From Pedobacter sp. ASV17 (GTDB taxonomy: Bacteria; Bacteroidota; Bacteroidia; Sphingobacteriales; Sphingobacteriaceae): DNA of 64,000 bases. Below, one piece after another: positions 52,554 through 61,549 of this stretch. Location: positions 1 through 64,000 of the forward strand of contig NZ_JAELTX010000002.1 of assembly GCF_016429065.1 (NCBI RefSeq). Reading direction: 5' to 3'. Below the pieces are notes generated by a model, which was given only the letters and a program-made list of their open reading frames with translations, had not been told where the DNA came from and ran no database searches. The translations under genes were made by a program, and so were the position numbers. Each line of letters starts with the position of its first letter. Within the stretch, counting starts at the first letter, position 1.

Positions 52554-53474
52554 CTATTTGTCGAACTCGGGATATGGAAAACCTTTGCCTGTTTCACAAA
52601 AGAATTTTAAACTTCTAAAGAAAAGTGCCCAGTCGAAACTGCAAGAGGCAAACTCTGGGGTGTAAGCTTCCCAGCCATCATGATGAAACAATAGAGTACA
52701 TCCTTTTTGATGTGGCTCCAATTCAAAAGTCAGCGTAGTACCTATCCAATCTTCAAAAGCTTTAATGCAGCGCCATTTGATCAAATTATAGGGCGCTAAT
52801 GCGATGACTTCCATCTCTTTAAAATAATCAGGACCAAAGGCAAATCTCGAAATACTTCCCACCACTGGTTCCGCAATGGTATCAGGTGTCCACCAACCAG
52901 CCAAGCCTTCTTGTGTGGTAAGTGCATGGTAAACTTTTTCTACTGGTGTTTTAATTAGCAAACGGTGAAAAATACTTTTGGTATCGGTTGGATGGTCCTC
53001 ATTTTCGCCCATTGTGCTGTCTGGTGCTGTTTCTTTTGGAGTAGCTTGTCCTTTGCCTGTTTTGATCAACGTTTTTAGGCTGTCTTGTATATAATGCGTC
53101 CAAGCATCGTGACAAACCTGATAACATTCATAGGAGGGAACTAAACCCTGATGCGTAAATTTCAATTCGGTTTTACCGTCTTTTTCCATCAGCTCAAAAA
53201 CGATCAGAGTGTCTTTCCATTCGCTTTTGTCTTCGGTGAATTTAAAGTGATTATCAAGTACATGCCATACTACCTTGGTATCTGTTTGTAGTTCAATCAC
53301 CTTTATTTTACAACGGTGCACATCCTGATAGTGATATGAAAACTCGCCATTGAGCTCATTTGTTGGGCCTTCTATGTTTTCTGACCACCATGCCCTTACG
53401 TTGTTAATGGCATCAAATACTTTGTGAGGGCTGGCATCTACCGTAAATGATGTGGTGAAATCTTGTTGTTCCAT
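52554..53474 (-). CDS. Tandem SRPBCC (AHSA1-like) protein
   Basis: A 306-aa protein made of two SRPBCC domains. Each has the START-like opening: FTTSFTVDASPHKVFDAINNVRAWWSENI at 6-34, and IFHRLLIKTPVEKVYHALTTQEGLAGWW at about 168-195. A polar linker with PKETAPDSTMGENEDHP joins them. Single-domain AHSA1-like proteins are common stress-associated genes in Bacteroidota; the fused pair suggests a two-pocket protein. The ligand is unknown. Confidence 0.87.
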   Translation of the reverse strand: MEQQDFTTSFTVDASPHKVFDAINNVRAWWSENIEGPTNELNGEFSYHYQDVHRCKIKVIELQTDTKVVWHVLDNHFKFTEDKSEWKDTLIVFELMEKDGKTELKFTHQGLVPSYECYQVCHDAWTHYIQDSLKTLIKTGKGQATPKETAPDSTMGENEDHPTDTKSIFHRLLIKTPVEKVYHALTTQEGLAGWWTPDTIAEPVVGSISRFAFGPDYFKEMEVIALAPYNLIKWRCIKAFEDWIGTTLTFELEPHQKGCTLLFHHDGWEAYTPEFASCSFDWALFFRSLKFFCETGKGFPYPEFDK

Positions 53475-53567
53475 GATTTGTGGTTTATAAATGTTGATTG
53501 CTTTTCTATATCAAAGGTATTGACATTAAAGCACCTGGATAGGGGGTGAAATAGACTTTGTAAGAGG

Positions 53568-53598
53568 TTGATTTGGACATGTTTCTTTTTTAGCTTTG
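53568..53598 (+). promoter_or_regulatory. Promoter of the GlxA-type regulator
   Basis: TTG at 53568-53570 and TAGCTTTG at 53591-53598, 20 bases apart, upstream of the 53655 start. Confidence 0.6.
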
Positions 53599-53654
53599 TA
53601 ATGGCTGGAAGGTTTTAATGGAGATGGCTAGTTTTAATTTTTAAATTTTGAGGT

Positions 53655-54650
53655 ATGAAACATCTTACCATATTAGTGCCCGATGTACAGACTGGTCCCA
53701 ATACGTTATCCTGCATTATAGGGGCCTACCATATTTTTACGGAGGCCAATAACTATCAGGTTCGACATCAAAAGAATCCAATATTTACCATTGAAATAGC
53801 GGGCGTTGCTGAGCAATCTAATTTTGTTAATGGTCTTTTAACCGTTATGCCGCAAAAAGATATCAGTTCTATATCTAAAACGGATCTGGTAATTGTTCCT
53901 GCAATAGTGGCTGCTTTTAAAAAAATAGAAGGTAAAAACGCACTTTTGGTTGATTGGATATTAGCACAATATAAAAAAGGCGCCGAAGTGGCTAGCATGT
54001 GCACTGGTGCGTATCTGTTGGCCTCAACGGGTTTGTTAGATAAAAAAAGTTGTTCTATTCACTGGAATGCAGCAGCAAATTTTAAAGAACTGTTTCCAAA
54101 GGTGAATTTAAAGGCAGAGAAGCTGATTACGGATGAACAGGGCATTTATACCAATGGCGGTGGCTATTCTTTTCTCCATCTAATTATTTATTTAGTTGAA
54201 AAGTATTATGATAGGCAAACGGCGGTTTATTGTTCTAAAATTTTTCAAGTGGATATTGATCGGCAAACACAATCGGACTTCGTTATTTTTAACGGACAGA
54301 AATTACATGGTGATGAAGTGATTGTAAAAGCACAGGAATACATTGAAAAGCATTTTTTTGAGAAAATATCAATGGAAGACCTTTCTAAAAGATTTACCGT
54401 GGGCAGAAGAAATTTTGATAGGAGGTTTATAAAAGCGACAGGCAATACACCAGTTGAATACCTGCAAAGAGTGAAAGTAGAATCGGCAAAAAAAGAACTG
54501 GAAACTTCACGTAAAACCATCAACGAAGTGATGTATGAAGTGGGGTATGCTGATGTGAAAGCATTTAGGGAAGTCTTTCGTAAAATCACTGGCTTATCTC
54601 CACTTGAATACAAGCATAAATACAATAAATTGGGTGTAGCAGTATCTTGA
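53655..54650 (+). CDS. GlxA-family regulator (DJ-1/PfpI domain plus AraC HTH)
   Basis: A 331-aa protein. The N-terminal DJ-1/PfpI-like domain (about 3-175) has ASMCTGAYLLASTGLLD, with Cys116 at the nucleophile-elbow position. The C-terminal AraC HTH (about 220-320) has RFTVGRRNFDRRFIKATGNTPVEYLQRVKVE and INEVMYEVGYADVKAFREVFRKITGLSPLEY. The target is unknown; the divergent SRPBCC gene 180 bases away is a candidate. Confidence 0.94.
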   Translation: MKHLTILVPDVQTGPNTLSCIIGAYHIFTEANNYQVRHQKNPIFTIEIAGVAEQSNFVNGLLTVMPQKDISSISKTDLVIVPAIVAAFKKIEGKNALLVDWILAQYKKGAEVASMCTGAYLLASTGLLDKKSCSIHWNAAANFKELFPKVNLKAEKLITDEQGIYTNGGGYSFLHLIIYLVEKYYDRQTAVYCSKIFQVDIDRQTQSDFVIFNGQKLHGDEVIVKAQEYIEKHFFEKISMEDLSKRFTVGRRNFDRRFIKATGNTPVEYLQRVKVESAKKELETSRKTINEVMYEVGYADVKAFREVFRKITGLSPLEYKHKYNKLGVAVS

Positions 54651-54770
54651 GTGATGAAAAGTAGCAACCGCTTGGTATTGAGTAGCAAAGATGACTAGAC
54701 GAAGCAAAAGACAGAATTTATTAATAACTCACGAATTATCCCTTATCAATTTTGTGGAGGTCGGTGGCAT

Positions 54771-54992
54771 ATGGTTGGCGATACCAGTATTAAAAAAATA
54801 GATTTGCATGATGAGATGACTAAAGCACCTCAGAAAAGCAATCTTGGTAGAAGACTAAAACATGTTATACTTAGTGAATTTTACGATGATAATATTACTT
54901 CTCGATTTTACGATAATAGTGGCATAAATGAGAAAAATACATTCTTTGGGTTGCTCTTTGAAGATAAATACTTCCCTTATCCTCCACGGTGA
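54771..54992 (+). CDS. Possible small protein, weak support
   Basis: A 73-codon frame in the 408-base gap between glxA and the SDR gene. It has several aromatic residues near its end (FFGLLFEDKYFPYP) but no family, signal peptide or clear start site. The composition does not exclude a remnant of a longer gene. I list it so the gap is described; nothing else was seen there. Confidence 0.25.
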   Translation: MVGDTSIKKIDLHDEMTKAPQKSNLGRRLKHVILSEFYDDNITSRFYDNSGINEKNTFFGLLFEDKYFPYPPR

Positions 54993-55058
54993 AAAGGTAA
55001 ACGGTTCTAATTATTAACTAGATATTGATAAATTAGTGAGGTAAAATACGGATAACGC

Positions 55059-55988
55059 ATGCAAACGATACTTGGAGCTAATGGACAAATTGCTGAGGAA
55101 TTGGCTAGGGAACTCAAAAGAAATTATACCTCTGAGATTAGGCTGGTGAGTAGGCATCCTAAAAAAGTGAATGAGACCGATGTGTTGTTTGCGGCTAACC
55201 TGTTGTATGGTGAGCAAGCAGATGAGGCGGTAAAAGGCAGTGACATTGCTTATTTTACTTTAGGATTGCCCATGAACAGCGAAATGTGGGAAGCGCAATT
55301 TCCTAAGATTATGCGCAATGTAATAAATGCTTGTAAGCAACATGGTACCAAGCTAGTGTTTTTTGACAATACCTACATGTACCCTCAAAATGGAGAAGTT
55401 TTAACGGAAGAAAGTCCATTCCAACCAGTAGGTAGAAAAGGAGCAGTGAGAAAGCAAATTGCTGAAATGCTTTTACAGGAAATGGCGGCTGGGCAAATTG
55501 AAGCAGTTATTTGTCGTGCACCAGAATTTTATGGACCTGCTAAAACACAAAGCATTACCAATACCTTTATTTTTGATGCGATTAGCAAACATCAAAAGTT
55601 GAAAGTGCTATTGAGTGACCAAAAAATAAGAAGTTTGATTTGGACACCTGATGCTAGCAGAGCCACAGCGCTCATTGGCAACACTCCTGATACTTACGGA
55701 CAAACTTGGCATCTTCCGATAGACGATCACAGGCTTAATTACAAGGAATTGATTGCCTTAGTTGCTGAAGTATATGGAAAGGAATTAAAATATACCGTAA
55801 TTTCAAAGTTTATACTTAGCATTGGAGCTCTTTTTAACAAACAGATCAAAGAACTGCAGGAGCTTTTACCAAGGTATGCTTCGGATAATGTATTTGAGGT
55901 TTCTAAGTTTAAAAACCGTTTTCCAGAATTTAAAATAACCACTTATAAAGAAGGGATCGCTTATATTAAAGCAGAACAGGAAGGTTAA
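55059..55988 (+). CDS. NAD(P)-dependent epimerase/dehydratase-like (atypical SDR)
   Basis: A 309-aa Rossmann protein. The nucleotide motif is compact, LGANGQIAEEL, near the very N-terminus, followed by VRLVSRHPKKV-type selection of NADPH and an Asp/Tyr pattern in FFDNTYMYP. The usual YxxxK is not obvious: GRKGAVRKQIAE stands at that place. So it may be a binding protein or an unusual reductase rather than a classical SDR. It overlaps the convergent small membrane gene by 4 bases. Confidence 0.85.
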   Translation: MQTILGANGQIAEELARELKRNYTSEIRLVSRHPKKVNETDVLFAANLLYGEQADEAVKGSDIAYFTLGLPMNSEMWEAQFPKIMRNVINACKQHGTKLVFFDNTYMYPQNGEVLTEESPFQPVGRKGAVRKQIAEMLLQEMAAGQIEAVICRAPEFYGPAKTQSITNTFIFDAISKHQKLKVLLSDQKIRSLIWTPDASRATALIGNTPDTYGQTWHLPIDDHRLNYKELIALVAEVYGKELKYTVISKFILSIGALFNKQIKELQELLPRYASDNVFEVSKFKNRFPEFKITTYKEGIAYIKAEQEG

Positions 55989-56194
55989 CCGCTATTTTTG
56001 TTCATCTTTCTTAACCATAAAGCAACAGTCCATATTACTGTAATGCCGAATACAATAGCGAGCAGTAGGTAATAGTCTTTAAAGAACTGATGAAAGTAAC
56101 TGCCTACAATGATGTAGATGCTTGCTATGCACAGCTTAAATGGAATAAATTCCATGTTTGTCCAAGTGGTTTTTCTTTTTAGAAAGTTCATCAT
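55985..56194 (-). CDS. Small two-helix membrane protein
   Basis: A 69-aa product from ATG 56194 (MMNFLKRKTTWTNMEFIPFKL). Two hydrophobic helices at about 18-35 and 42-60 are followed by a positively charged tail (LRKMNKNSG). An earlier start at 56269 would add 25 residues of repeat-like sequence. I recognise no family. Confidence 0.6.
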   Translation of the reverse strand: MMNFLKRKTTWTNMEFIPFKLCIASIYIIVGSYFHQFFKDYYLLLAIVFGITVIWTVALWLRKMNKNSG

Positions 56195-56325
56195 GTTGTT
56201 TTTAATTGGTTGTACAAATAAAAATAAACAATCTCTATCTATTAAGGGCATAGGCACAAACAGATACATTTTAGTATTTAGTTCGCTATTAAACTCACGT
56301 TTATCCGATTAAATTTCGTACATTG

Positions 56326-56511
56326 ATGAAAATCAATAAAATGGAAACCACAGTCCCCCAAGAAGAGATTAACCAGAACGCGACTGATCGGTTGTTGGAA
56401 AAATCCAGAGCGCTAAGAGAAAGGTCAAAAGCGACCAATGAAAAATTAGATAAACTGAAAGAAGATTCTGACGAGTTCCAGCATGCTCAAGAGCAAGATG
56501 AACAGGACTAA
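56326..56511 (+). CDS. Small acidic coiled-coil protein
   Basis: A 61-aa protein, or 56 aa if translation starts at ATG 56341. Residues 20-50 form a heptad-like helix (RLLEKSRALRERSKATNEKLDKLKED), and the tail is very acidic (QEQDEQD). It is cytoplasmic and followed by its own terminator. The function is unknown. Confidence 0.6.
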   Translation: MKINKMETTVPQEEINQNATDRLLEKSRALRERSKATNEKLDKLKEDSDEFQHAQEQDEQD

Positions 56512-56578
56512 CGATTAGTATAGTATATTTTTAACGCTCAAGCGTATCACAATAAACAAGGATTTATGATCAATGGGA

Positions 56579-56606
56579 GCCAGTGAAATTTTCGCTGGCT
56601 TTTTTA
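56579..56606 (+). terminator. Intrinsic terminator
   Basis: GCCAGTGA (56579-56586) pairs with TCGCTGGC (56592-56599), one mismatch, followed by seven T residues. It ends the small coiled-coil gene. Confidence 0.85.
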
Positions 56607-56867
56607 TGTTAGCACGCAACCGTAATAATTCGGTCTCAGTGGTTCAATACAACAGTGCCTTCTAAAGATTTATCATCAAATAGCGCTCAATTCCAAATCT
56701 TCATTTAATACCTCTTTCAAAGAATATACACGAAAAACACCAACCGATTTTAGGAAAAGTGATTGGTAAACACTGCTTTTATTAAACAAATGAGTTCGAC
56801 TTTTTTTAGTCGGTCGCGTATTCAAGCCAGCGGTGTTACGTTTGTGGCAAAATCAAACAAACAACAT

Positions 56868-58361
56868 ATGATGAAAAATTTTATGTCGGCAATATTGATG
56901 ATGATATCAATAAGTGGTTTTAGCCAAAAAAAAGTGCTCAAATCAATTCAGGAAAAAGCAAAGGAAATAGATCTGGTTATTGGTAAATATCATCAGTACG
57001 ATCTTTTTAATGGAAGTGCATTGGTTGCTCAAAATGGTAAGATTATACTAAAGAAAAGCTATGGAAAAGCTGATATAGGTTGGAACGTTGACGCTACTTC
57101 TGACACCAAGTTCAGAATAGGCTCTATTACCAAACAGTTTACAGGAATGCTCATCATGCAGCTCAAACAAGAGGGGAAGATAAGGCTTGATGATAAAATA
57201 AGTGACCATCTCGCTTGGTATAACAAAACTGTTGGTGATCAAATAACCATCAGCCATCTTTTATCGCACACTTCTGGCTTGCCCAATTATACTGATTTCC
57301 CAGATTTTAAAACGAAGATGGTCTTCGAGAACTTATCTGCTAAAGAATTCGCCATTAAATATTTTAAAGACAATTTAAGTTTTGAACCTGGAACAAAGCA
57401 TAGTTACTGCAACACAGGGTACTATCTACTGGGCTTAATTATTGAAGCAGTTACCAACAAGCCCTATGAGCAGGTTTTAAAGGAAAAGATATTCGATGTT
57501 ATTGGGATGAAGAATACTGCGTTAGAGGATCCAAAACAGATCATTTCAAAATTTGCGCAAGGGTATGATTTTGATTACGGAAGGTATCAGAAAACTGACT
57601 ACATCAATATGAAAACAGCAATTTTTGCGGCAGGTGCCATGTATAGCACCGCAAATGACATGCTTTTGTGGGACCAAGCATTGTACACTGATGCATTGTT
57701 AAATGAGGAAAATAGAAAAATTTATTTTACACCCTTTTTAAATGGCTATGCAAATGGACTGGTGGTTCAAAAACATTCAAATTTTTTAAAAACAAATAAA
57801 GATATTACCCTTATTACCCATAGTGGAGGTATCAATGGTTTTTCTTGTAACATTGCACGCATTCCCGAAGATAGAATATACGTGATTTTGTTAGATAACA
57901 CCAGGGCTGGGAAAAGGGGAGGACAATTGGAAGCCGTTATTGATGATGTTTTGGGTATATGGTATAATGCTCCAGTAAGTTTGCCAAAACCTCTGGTGAT
58001 GAATGAGGTTTATAAAAAAATGCAAGCTAGTACGGTTGAAGAAGGTATTCTGTATTTGAAAGATCTTAAAAGGAATAAATTTAGCGCTTATAATTTTAAC
58101 GGTTTTGAAAATGAACTGAATAAACTATCCTACAAATTTTTAGGAGAGGGGAAAGCTCCATCTGCTTTAAAGATCATTGATTATGCCGTATCGGAATTCC
58201 CAGAATCGTTTAATGTTTATGATACACGAGGAGAGATCTATTTTATCCAAAAGAACTATCCAGAGGCAAAGAAAAACTATCAAAAAACTTTAGAAATCAA
58301 CCCGAATAACGATAATGCCAAGCAAATGCTTTTAAAAATTGAAAGAGAAATAAAAAACTAG
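56868..58361 (+). CDS. Serine hydrolase (beta-lactamase fold) with C-terminal TPR, copy 1
   Basis: A 497-aa exported protein from ATG 56868, signal MMKNFMSAILMMISISGFSQ. The beta-lactamase/DD-peptidase-like domain (about 35-370) has SxxK as S86-I-T-K89, YxN as Y180-C-N182 and HSGG in THSGGINGF. Two TPR units follow at about 430-495 (SFNVYDTRGEIYFIQKNYPEAKKNYQKTL). Such proteins are usually esterases or D-aminopeptidases, not antibiotic lactamases. A paralogue follows after 24 bases. Confidence 0.9.
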   Translation: MMKNFMSAILMMISISGFSQKKVLKSIQEKAKEIDLVIGKYHQYDLFNGSALVAQNGKIILKKSYGKADIGWNVDATSDTKFRIGSITKQFTGMLIMQLKQEGKIRLDDKISDHLAWYNKTVGDQITISHLLSHTSGLPNYTDFPDFKTKMVFENLSAKEFAIKYFKDNLSFEPGTKHSYCNTGYYLLGLIIEAVTNKPYEQVLKEKIFDVIGMKNTALEDPKQIISKFAQGYDFDYGRYQKTDYINMKTAIFAAGAMYSTANDMLLWDQALYTDALLNEENRKIYFTPFLNGYANGLVVQKHSNFLKTNKDITLITHSGGINGFSCNIARIPEDRIYVILLDNTRAGKRGGQLEAVIDDVLGIWYNAPVSLPKPLVMNEVYKKMQASTVEEGILYLKDLKRNKFSAYNFNGFENELNKLSYKFLGEGKAPSALKIIDYAVSEFPESFNVYDTRGEIYFIQKNYPEAKKNYQKTLEINPNNDNAKQMLLKIEREIKN

Positions 58362-58385
58362 AACTAACTCAAATTACGAGAAAAA

Positions 58386-59894
58386 ATGAAGAAAATATAT
58401 GCTATCCTAATCGTGTTTTTGTCGCTAAACACTTTTGCACAGGATTTAAATAAGAAAATCACATCATTTGAAAATGATTTCACCCATTGGGACAAATCGA
58501 AGCAAAAAAAATGGACGCTAAAAGAAAGAATGGCGTTTTACAACACTAATGCCGTGAGTATTGTGGTCATTAAAAATTACAAAGTAGAATGGACAAAAGC
58601 TTATGGCTATGCAGATGTTTCGGAGAAGAGAGTGGCCACGCCCCAAACATTATTTCAGGCGGCTTCTATCAGTAAGAGTATCAATAGCCTTGGTGTTTTG
58701 AAACTGGTTGAAGAAGGTAAATTGGGCTTAGATGATGATATCAATAATTATTTGACCAGTTGGAAATTTCCTTATGATTCGATTTCAAGAGGAAAAAAAA
58801 TCTCGGTAGCAAATTTACTAACCCATAAAGCTGGGTTGTCGGTAGGAGGTTTTATGGGCTACGAGAGGGGAACGAAACTGCCAACCCTCATTGAAATTCT
58901 TAATGGCTTGCCACCTTCTAATTCAGGTGCGGTGCGGTCGTTATTTGAACCTGGTTTAAAATTCAAATATTCTGGCGGAGGAACCGTGATCACGCAATTA
59001 ATGCTTGAAGATGTAACGGGAGAAAAATACGAAAACTACATGATGAAAAATGTGTTAATTCCATTGGGAATGAACAATAGCTCTTTTCAGCAACCTCCAG
59101 CGGAAAATAAAGCAAACCTGTTGGCCACAGGGTACCATGCCAATGGCAGAGAGGTGAAAGGGAAATACCATATCTATCCAGAAAAGGCACCAGCTGGTTT
59201 ATGGTCTACCCCAACTGATTTGGCAAAATACGTCATCGAAACTCAATTATCCCTACTTGGAAAATCAAACAAAGTATTGTCTAAAGCAATGTCTGAAAAG
59301 AGAATAGAGGATGCTTTAGGTATAATGCTAAATAATTTTAATGGAACCAAATATTTTGGGCATAGCGGTGGAAATGAAGGTTTTGTATGCTTCTATGTTG
59401 GAAGTGTTGAAGATGGAAATGGACTCGTAGTGATGACAAACGGTAGGAATATGAGATTTATAGAGGAGGTTATTTGTAGCATTGCCAGTTTGAACCAATG
59501 GAGAAACTCTCCTATGGAATCACAAAAAGAATCAGTTAGTTTAACCATCAGAAAGGAATGTGAGAAGAATATTGATAAGGGCATAACGCTGTACAGAGCA
59601 CTTAAAAAGAACCATGAAGCCGATTACAATTTTTCAGATGAAAGTGAGTTAAATGGATTGGGCTATGAGTTTCTGAACGATGGAAAGATAGTATCGGCTA
59701 TTAAAATCTTTGATCTAAATGTAAATGAATTTCCAAAATCAGCAAATGTATACGACAGCCGTGGGGAAGCCTATTTTAATAAAAAGGATTATCAATCCTC
59801 AAAAAGCGATTATTTAAAAGTATTGGAATTAGAACCCGCTAATCCAAATGCCAAGCAAATGCTGGCGAAAATTGAAGCGTTATTGAAAAAATAA
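58386..59894 (+). CDS. Serine hydrolase (beta-lactamase fold) with C-terminal TPR, copy 2
   Basis: A 502-aa exported paralogue of the upstream gene with signal MKKIYAILIVFLSLNTFAQ. SxxK is S94-I-S-K97, the YxN position reads YSG, and HSGG is in FGHSGGNEGF. The TPR end (SANVYDSRGEAYFNKKDYQSSKSDYLKVLELEP) matches that of copy 1, while the catalytic domains differ, notably at YxN. This indicates an old duplication with divergence of the active site. Both genes share the terminator at 59919. Confidence 0.9.
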   Translation: MKKIYAILIVFLSLNTFAQDLNKKITSFENDFTHWDKSKQKKWTLKERMAFYNTNAVSIVVIKNYKVEWTKAYGYADVSEKRVATPQTLFQAASISKSINSLGVLKLVEEGKLGLDDDINNYLTSWKFPYDSISRGKKISVANLLTHKAGLSVGGFMGYERGTKLPTLIEILNGLPPSNSGAVRSLFEPGLKFKYSGGGTVITQLMLEDVTGEKYENYMMKNVLIPLGMNNSSFQQPPAENKANLLATGYHANGREVKGKYHIYPEKAPAGLWSTPTDLAKYVIETQLSLLGKSNKVLSKAMSEKRIEDALGIMLNNFNGTKYFGHSGGNEGFVCFYVGSVEDGNGLVVMTNGRNMRFIEEVICSIASLNQWRNSPMESQKESVSLTIRKECEKNIDKGITLYRALKKNHEADYNFSDESELNGLGYEFLNDGKIVSAIKIFDLNVNEFPKSANVYDSRGEAYFNKKDYQSSKSDYLKVLELEPANPNAKQMLAKIEALLKK

Positions 59895-59918
59895 TATTTG
59901 AATAGTTAATGGTGGAAA

Positions 59919-59950
59919 ACCGCAGAGTTTAAAAAGCTTTGCGGTTTTTT
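59919..59950 (+). terminator. Intrinsic terminator after the serine hydrolase pair
   Basis: ACCGCAGAG pairs with CTTTGCGGT (one mismatch), followed by six T residues, 24 bases after the stop. Confidence 0.88.
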
Positions 59951-59959
59951 AGTTAAAAA

Positions 59960-60417
59960 TGAAGACTCGGGACTATGAGACAGTCGAGATGACAGTGCGC
60001 AATGACCAATGAATCAATCCCGAAGGGTCGGGACAAGTTCCCCGAAGGGTCGGGACAAGCTCCCCGAAGAGTAGGGACTGTGCTTTAGCAATTAGTTCAT
60101 AAACAATTAACCAGTTAAACGATTAACCTGCTTGTATAGAGATCCTTCGTTTCACTCTGGATGACAAAAGTCTACGGTCGAGATGACGGCCTAGGAAAGA
60201 TGGTGGGTAACAACCAATCCCTAATGAACCAATCCCGAAGTATCGGGACAAGTACTCGAATACTCGGGACAAATTCCCAGAAGGGTCGGCACTATGTTCC
60301 TAGCTCCTAATCCCTAACCACTAGTCCCTGAAAAGAATAACCGACCATTAAAGATCTCTCCCGAAGTTTCGGGATCGAGATGACGACATAGGAGAGATAG
60401 CGCATCATAACTAGCTC
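59960..60417. repeat. Mosaic of short dispersed repeats
   Basis: The word CCCGAAGGGTCGGGACAAG occurs at about 60028 and 60053, with variants near 60233, 60280 and 60358. CTAG-type words (CCTAATCCCTAACCACTAG) are near 60306-60325 and TCGAGATGACGnC words near 59986, 60179 and 60367. About 460 bases hold no gene. Confidence 0.85.
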
Positions 60418-60834
60418 CTAACCACTAGTTCCTAGCGTTCCTAAATTAAAAACTAATTCTATCACATTGCCTTCTGGATCTTCTATAATGCTCTCTAGGT
60501 AGCCATCTCCAGTAATTCTGGGTTCGCCTAGGATGGTGATGCCTTCATTTCTGAAATGTTCTGTCAATGAAAATACAGCTTCCCTAGTTGCTAAACCAAA
60601 GGCAAAATGCGTTAGTCCCAGCAAAACATTCCTATGTTCAAGGTTGTCGGTAATATCTTTCCTGTTCATTAGCTCAATGCGGGTATCGCCCGAACCACAG
60701 GTTAAGAAATACGAAGAGAAGCCCTTGGTAGGGTTAACGTATTTATCATTGGCAGTCATTCCGAAATACTTGGTATAAAAGTCTTTCATTTTTTCTAGGT
60801 CTTCCACCCAAATGGCGATATGGTCTATTTTCAT
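60418..60834 (-). CDS. VOC family protein
   Basis: A 138-aa glyoxalase-fold protein from ATG 60834 (MKIDHIAIWVEDLEKMKDFYTKYFGM), the normal start for the family. It contains GDTRIELMNR, LTHFAFGLATREAVFSLTEHFRNEG and the metal-Glu segment SIIEDPEGNVIELV. The last residues NLGTLGTSG are encoded by the adjacent CTAG repeat, which also supplies the stop. It is last of the HAD-VOC-MFS group. Confidence 0.9.
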   Translation of the reverse strand: MKIDHIAIWVEDLEKMKDFYTKYFGMTANDKYVNPTKGFSSYFLTCGSGDTRIELMNRKDITDNLEHRNVLLGLTHFAFGLATREAVFSLTEHFRNEGITILGEPRITGDGYLESIIEDPEGNVIELVFNLGTLGTSG

Positions 60835-60880
60835 CTTCAATCGTTCTATCATTTTAAATGCATGTTTGGAAAGCGTTTCT

Positions 60881-61549
60881 TTATTGTTGGATTTCAAATT
60901 CTAATAATGAGGGGAGTTCCGACATAAGGTCGAACACTATGGCCCCAGCTTCGTCAAGCTCTTGATGATTGAAGCCGTTGGTAAGCGCATATACGGTAAA
61001 GCCACTTTGCACGGCCGTTTTTACCCCTTGTAATGTTCCTTCTACAATAATGCCTTCGCAAGGTTTAAAGCCCATTTGTTGGCTGATATGGAGGTAGATG
61101 TCTTCATGTGGGAAGTTAGAATTGAAATCTGGAATACTGAAAGTATGGTATTCTTGAAAGTAATGGTCTAACCCCGATGCTTTAAGGTTAAATTTCAGTG
61201 CTGACCGAGAAAGCTTCGAGGTTGCAGAAAACGGAACTGGTAACGACGATAAAACTGCGGGCACGCCTTCCAACGGTGAAGCACCTGCTATAAATTCCTT
61301 TTCCAATCTGATGCGGAATTCGTGCTCCATTTCTTCAGAGAATTTTCGATCATATCTTTTTTCGAGTTCAAAAATGGTTTGCGATATGTTTTTATGACTA
61401 AAAAGTTTAACCGCTTCATCTGCCGAGAGGATCAGACCATAACTTTCGGTGATGTCAATCAGTACCGAGATAAAGATGGTCAAATGATCAATCAGCACTT
61501 CATCGCAATTAAAAATCACATGACGTATAGCAGAAGCGTTATTTTTCAT
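60881..61549 (-). CDS. HAD-like protein lacking the nucleophile Asp, probable pseudoenzyme
   Basis: A 222-aa protein with the fold of the beta-phosphoglucomutase/sugar-phosphatase HAD branch. Motif I, normally DxDGxxxD, reads NCDEVLID: N14 replaces the nucleophile, D16 remains. Motif II is SATS with a normal Ser/Thr, Lys-containing SRSALKFNL stands for motif III, and motif IV reads VEGTLQG instead of VEDSxxG. Two catalytic positions are therefore lost. The start overlaps the MFS gene by 11 bases. A sugar-phosphate-binding or regulatory role is possible. Confidence 0.85.
   Translation of the reverse strand: MKNNASAIRHVIFNCDEVLIDHLTIFISVLIDITESYGLILSADEAVKLFSHKNISQTIFELEKRYDRKFSEEMEHEFRIRLEKEFIAGASPLEGVPAVLSSLPVPFSATSKLSRSALKFNLKASGLDHYFQEYHTFSIPDFNSNFPHEDIYLHISQQMGFKPCEGIIVEGTLQGVKTAVQSGFTVYALTNGFNHQELDEAGAIVFDLMSELPSLLEFEIQQ

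Noticed and set aside
53533..53560. ATAGACTTT near 53551 as a third member of the 9-7-9 dyad set
   Set aside because: Only one arm is present and there is no matching left arm at the right distance.
56763..56867. N-terminal 35 residues upstream of the first serine hydrolase
   Set aside because: They precede a clear signal peptide and are not typical of an exported protein; ATG 56868 is a better start.
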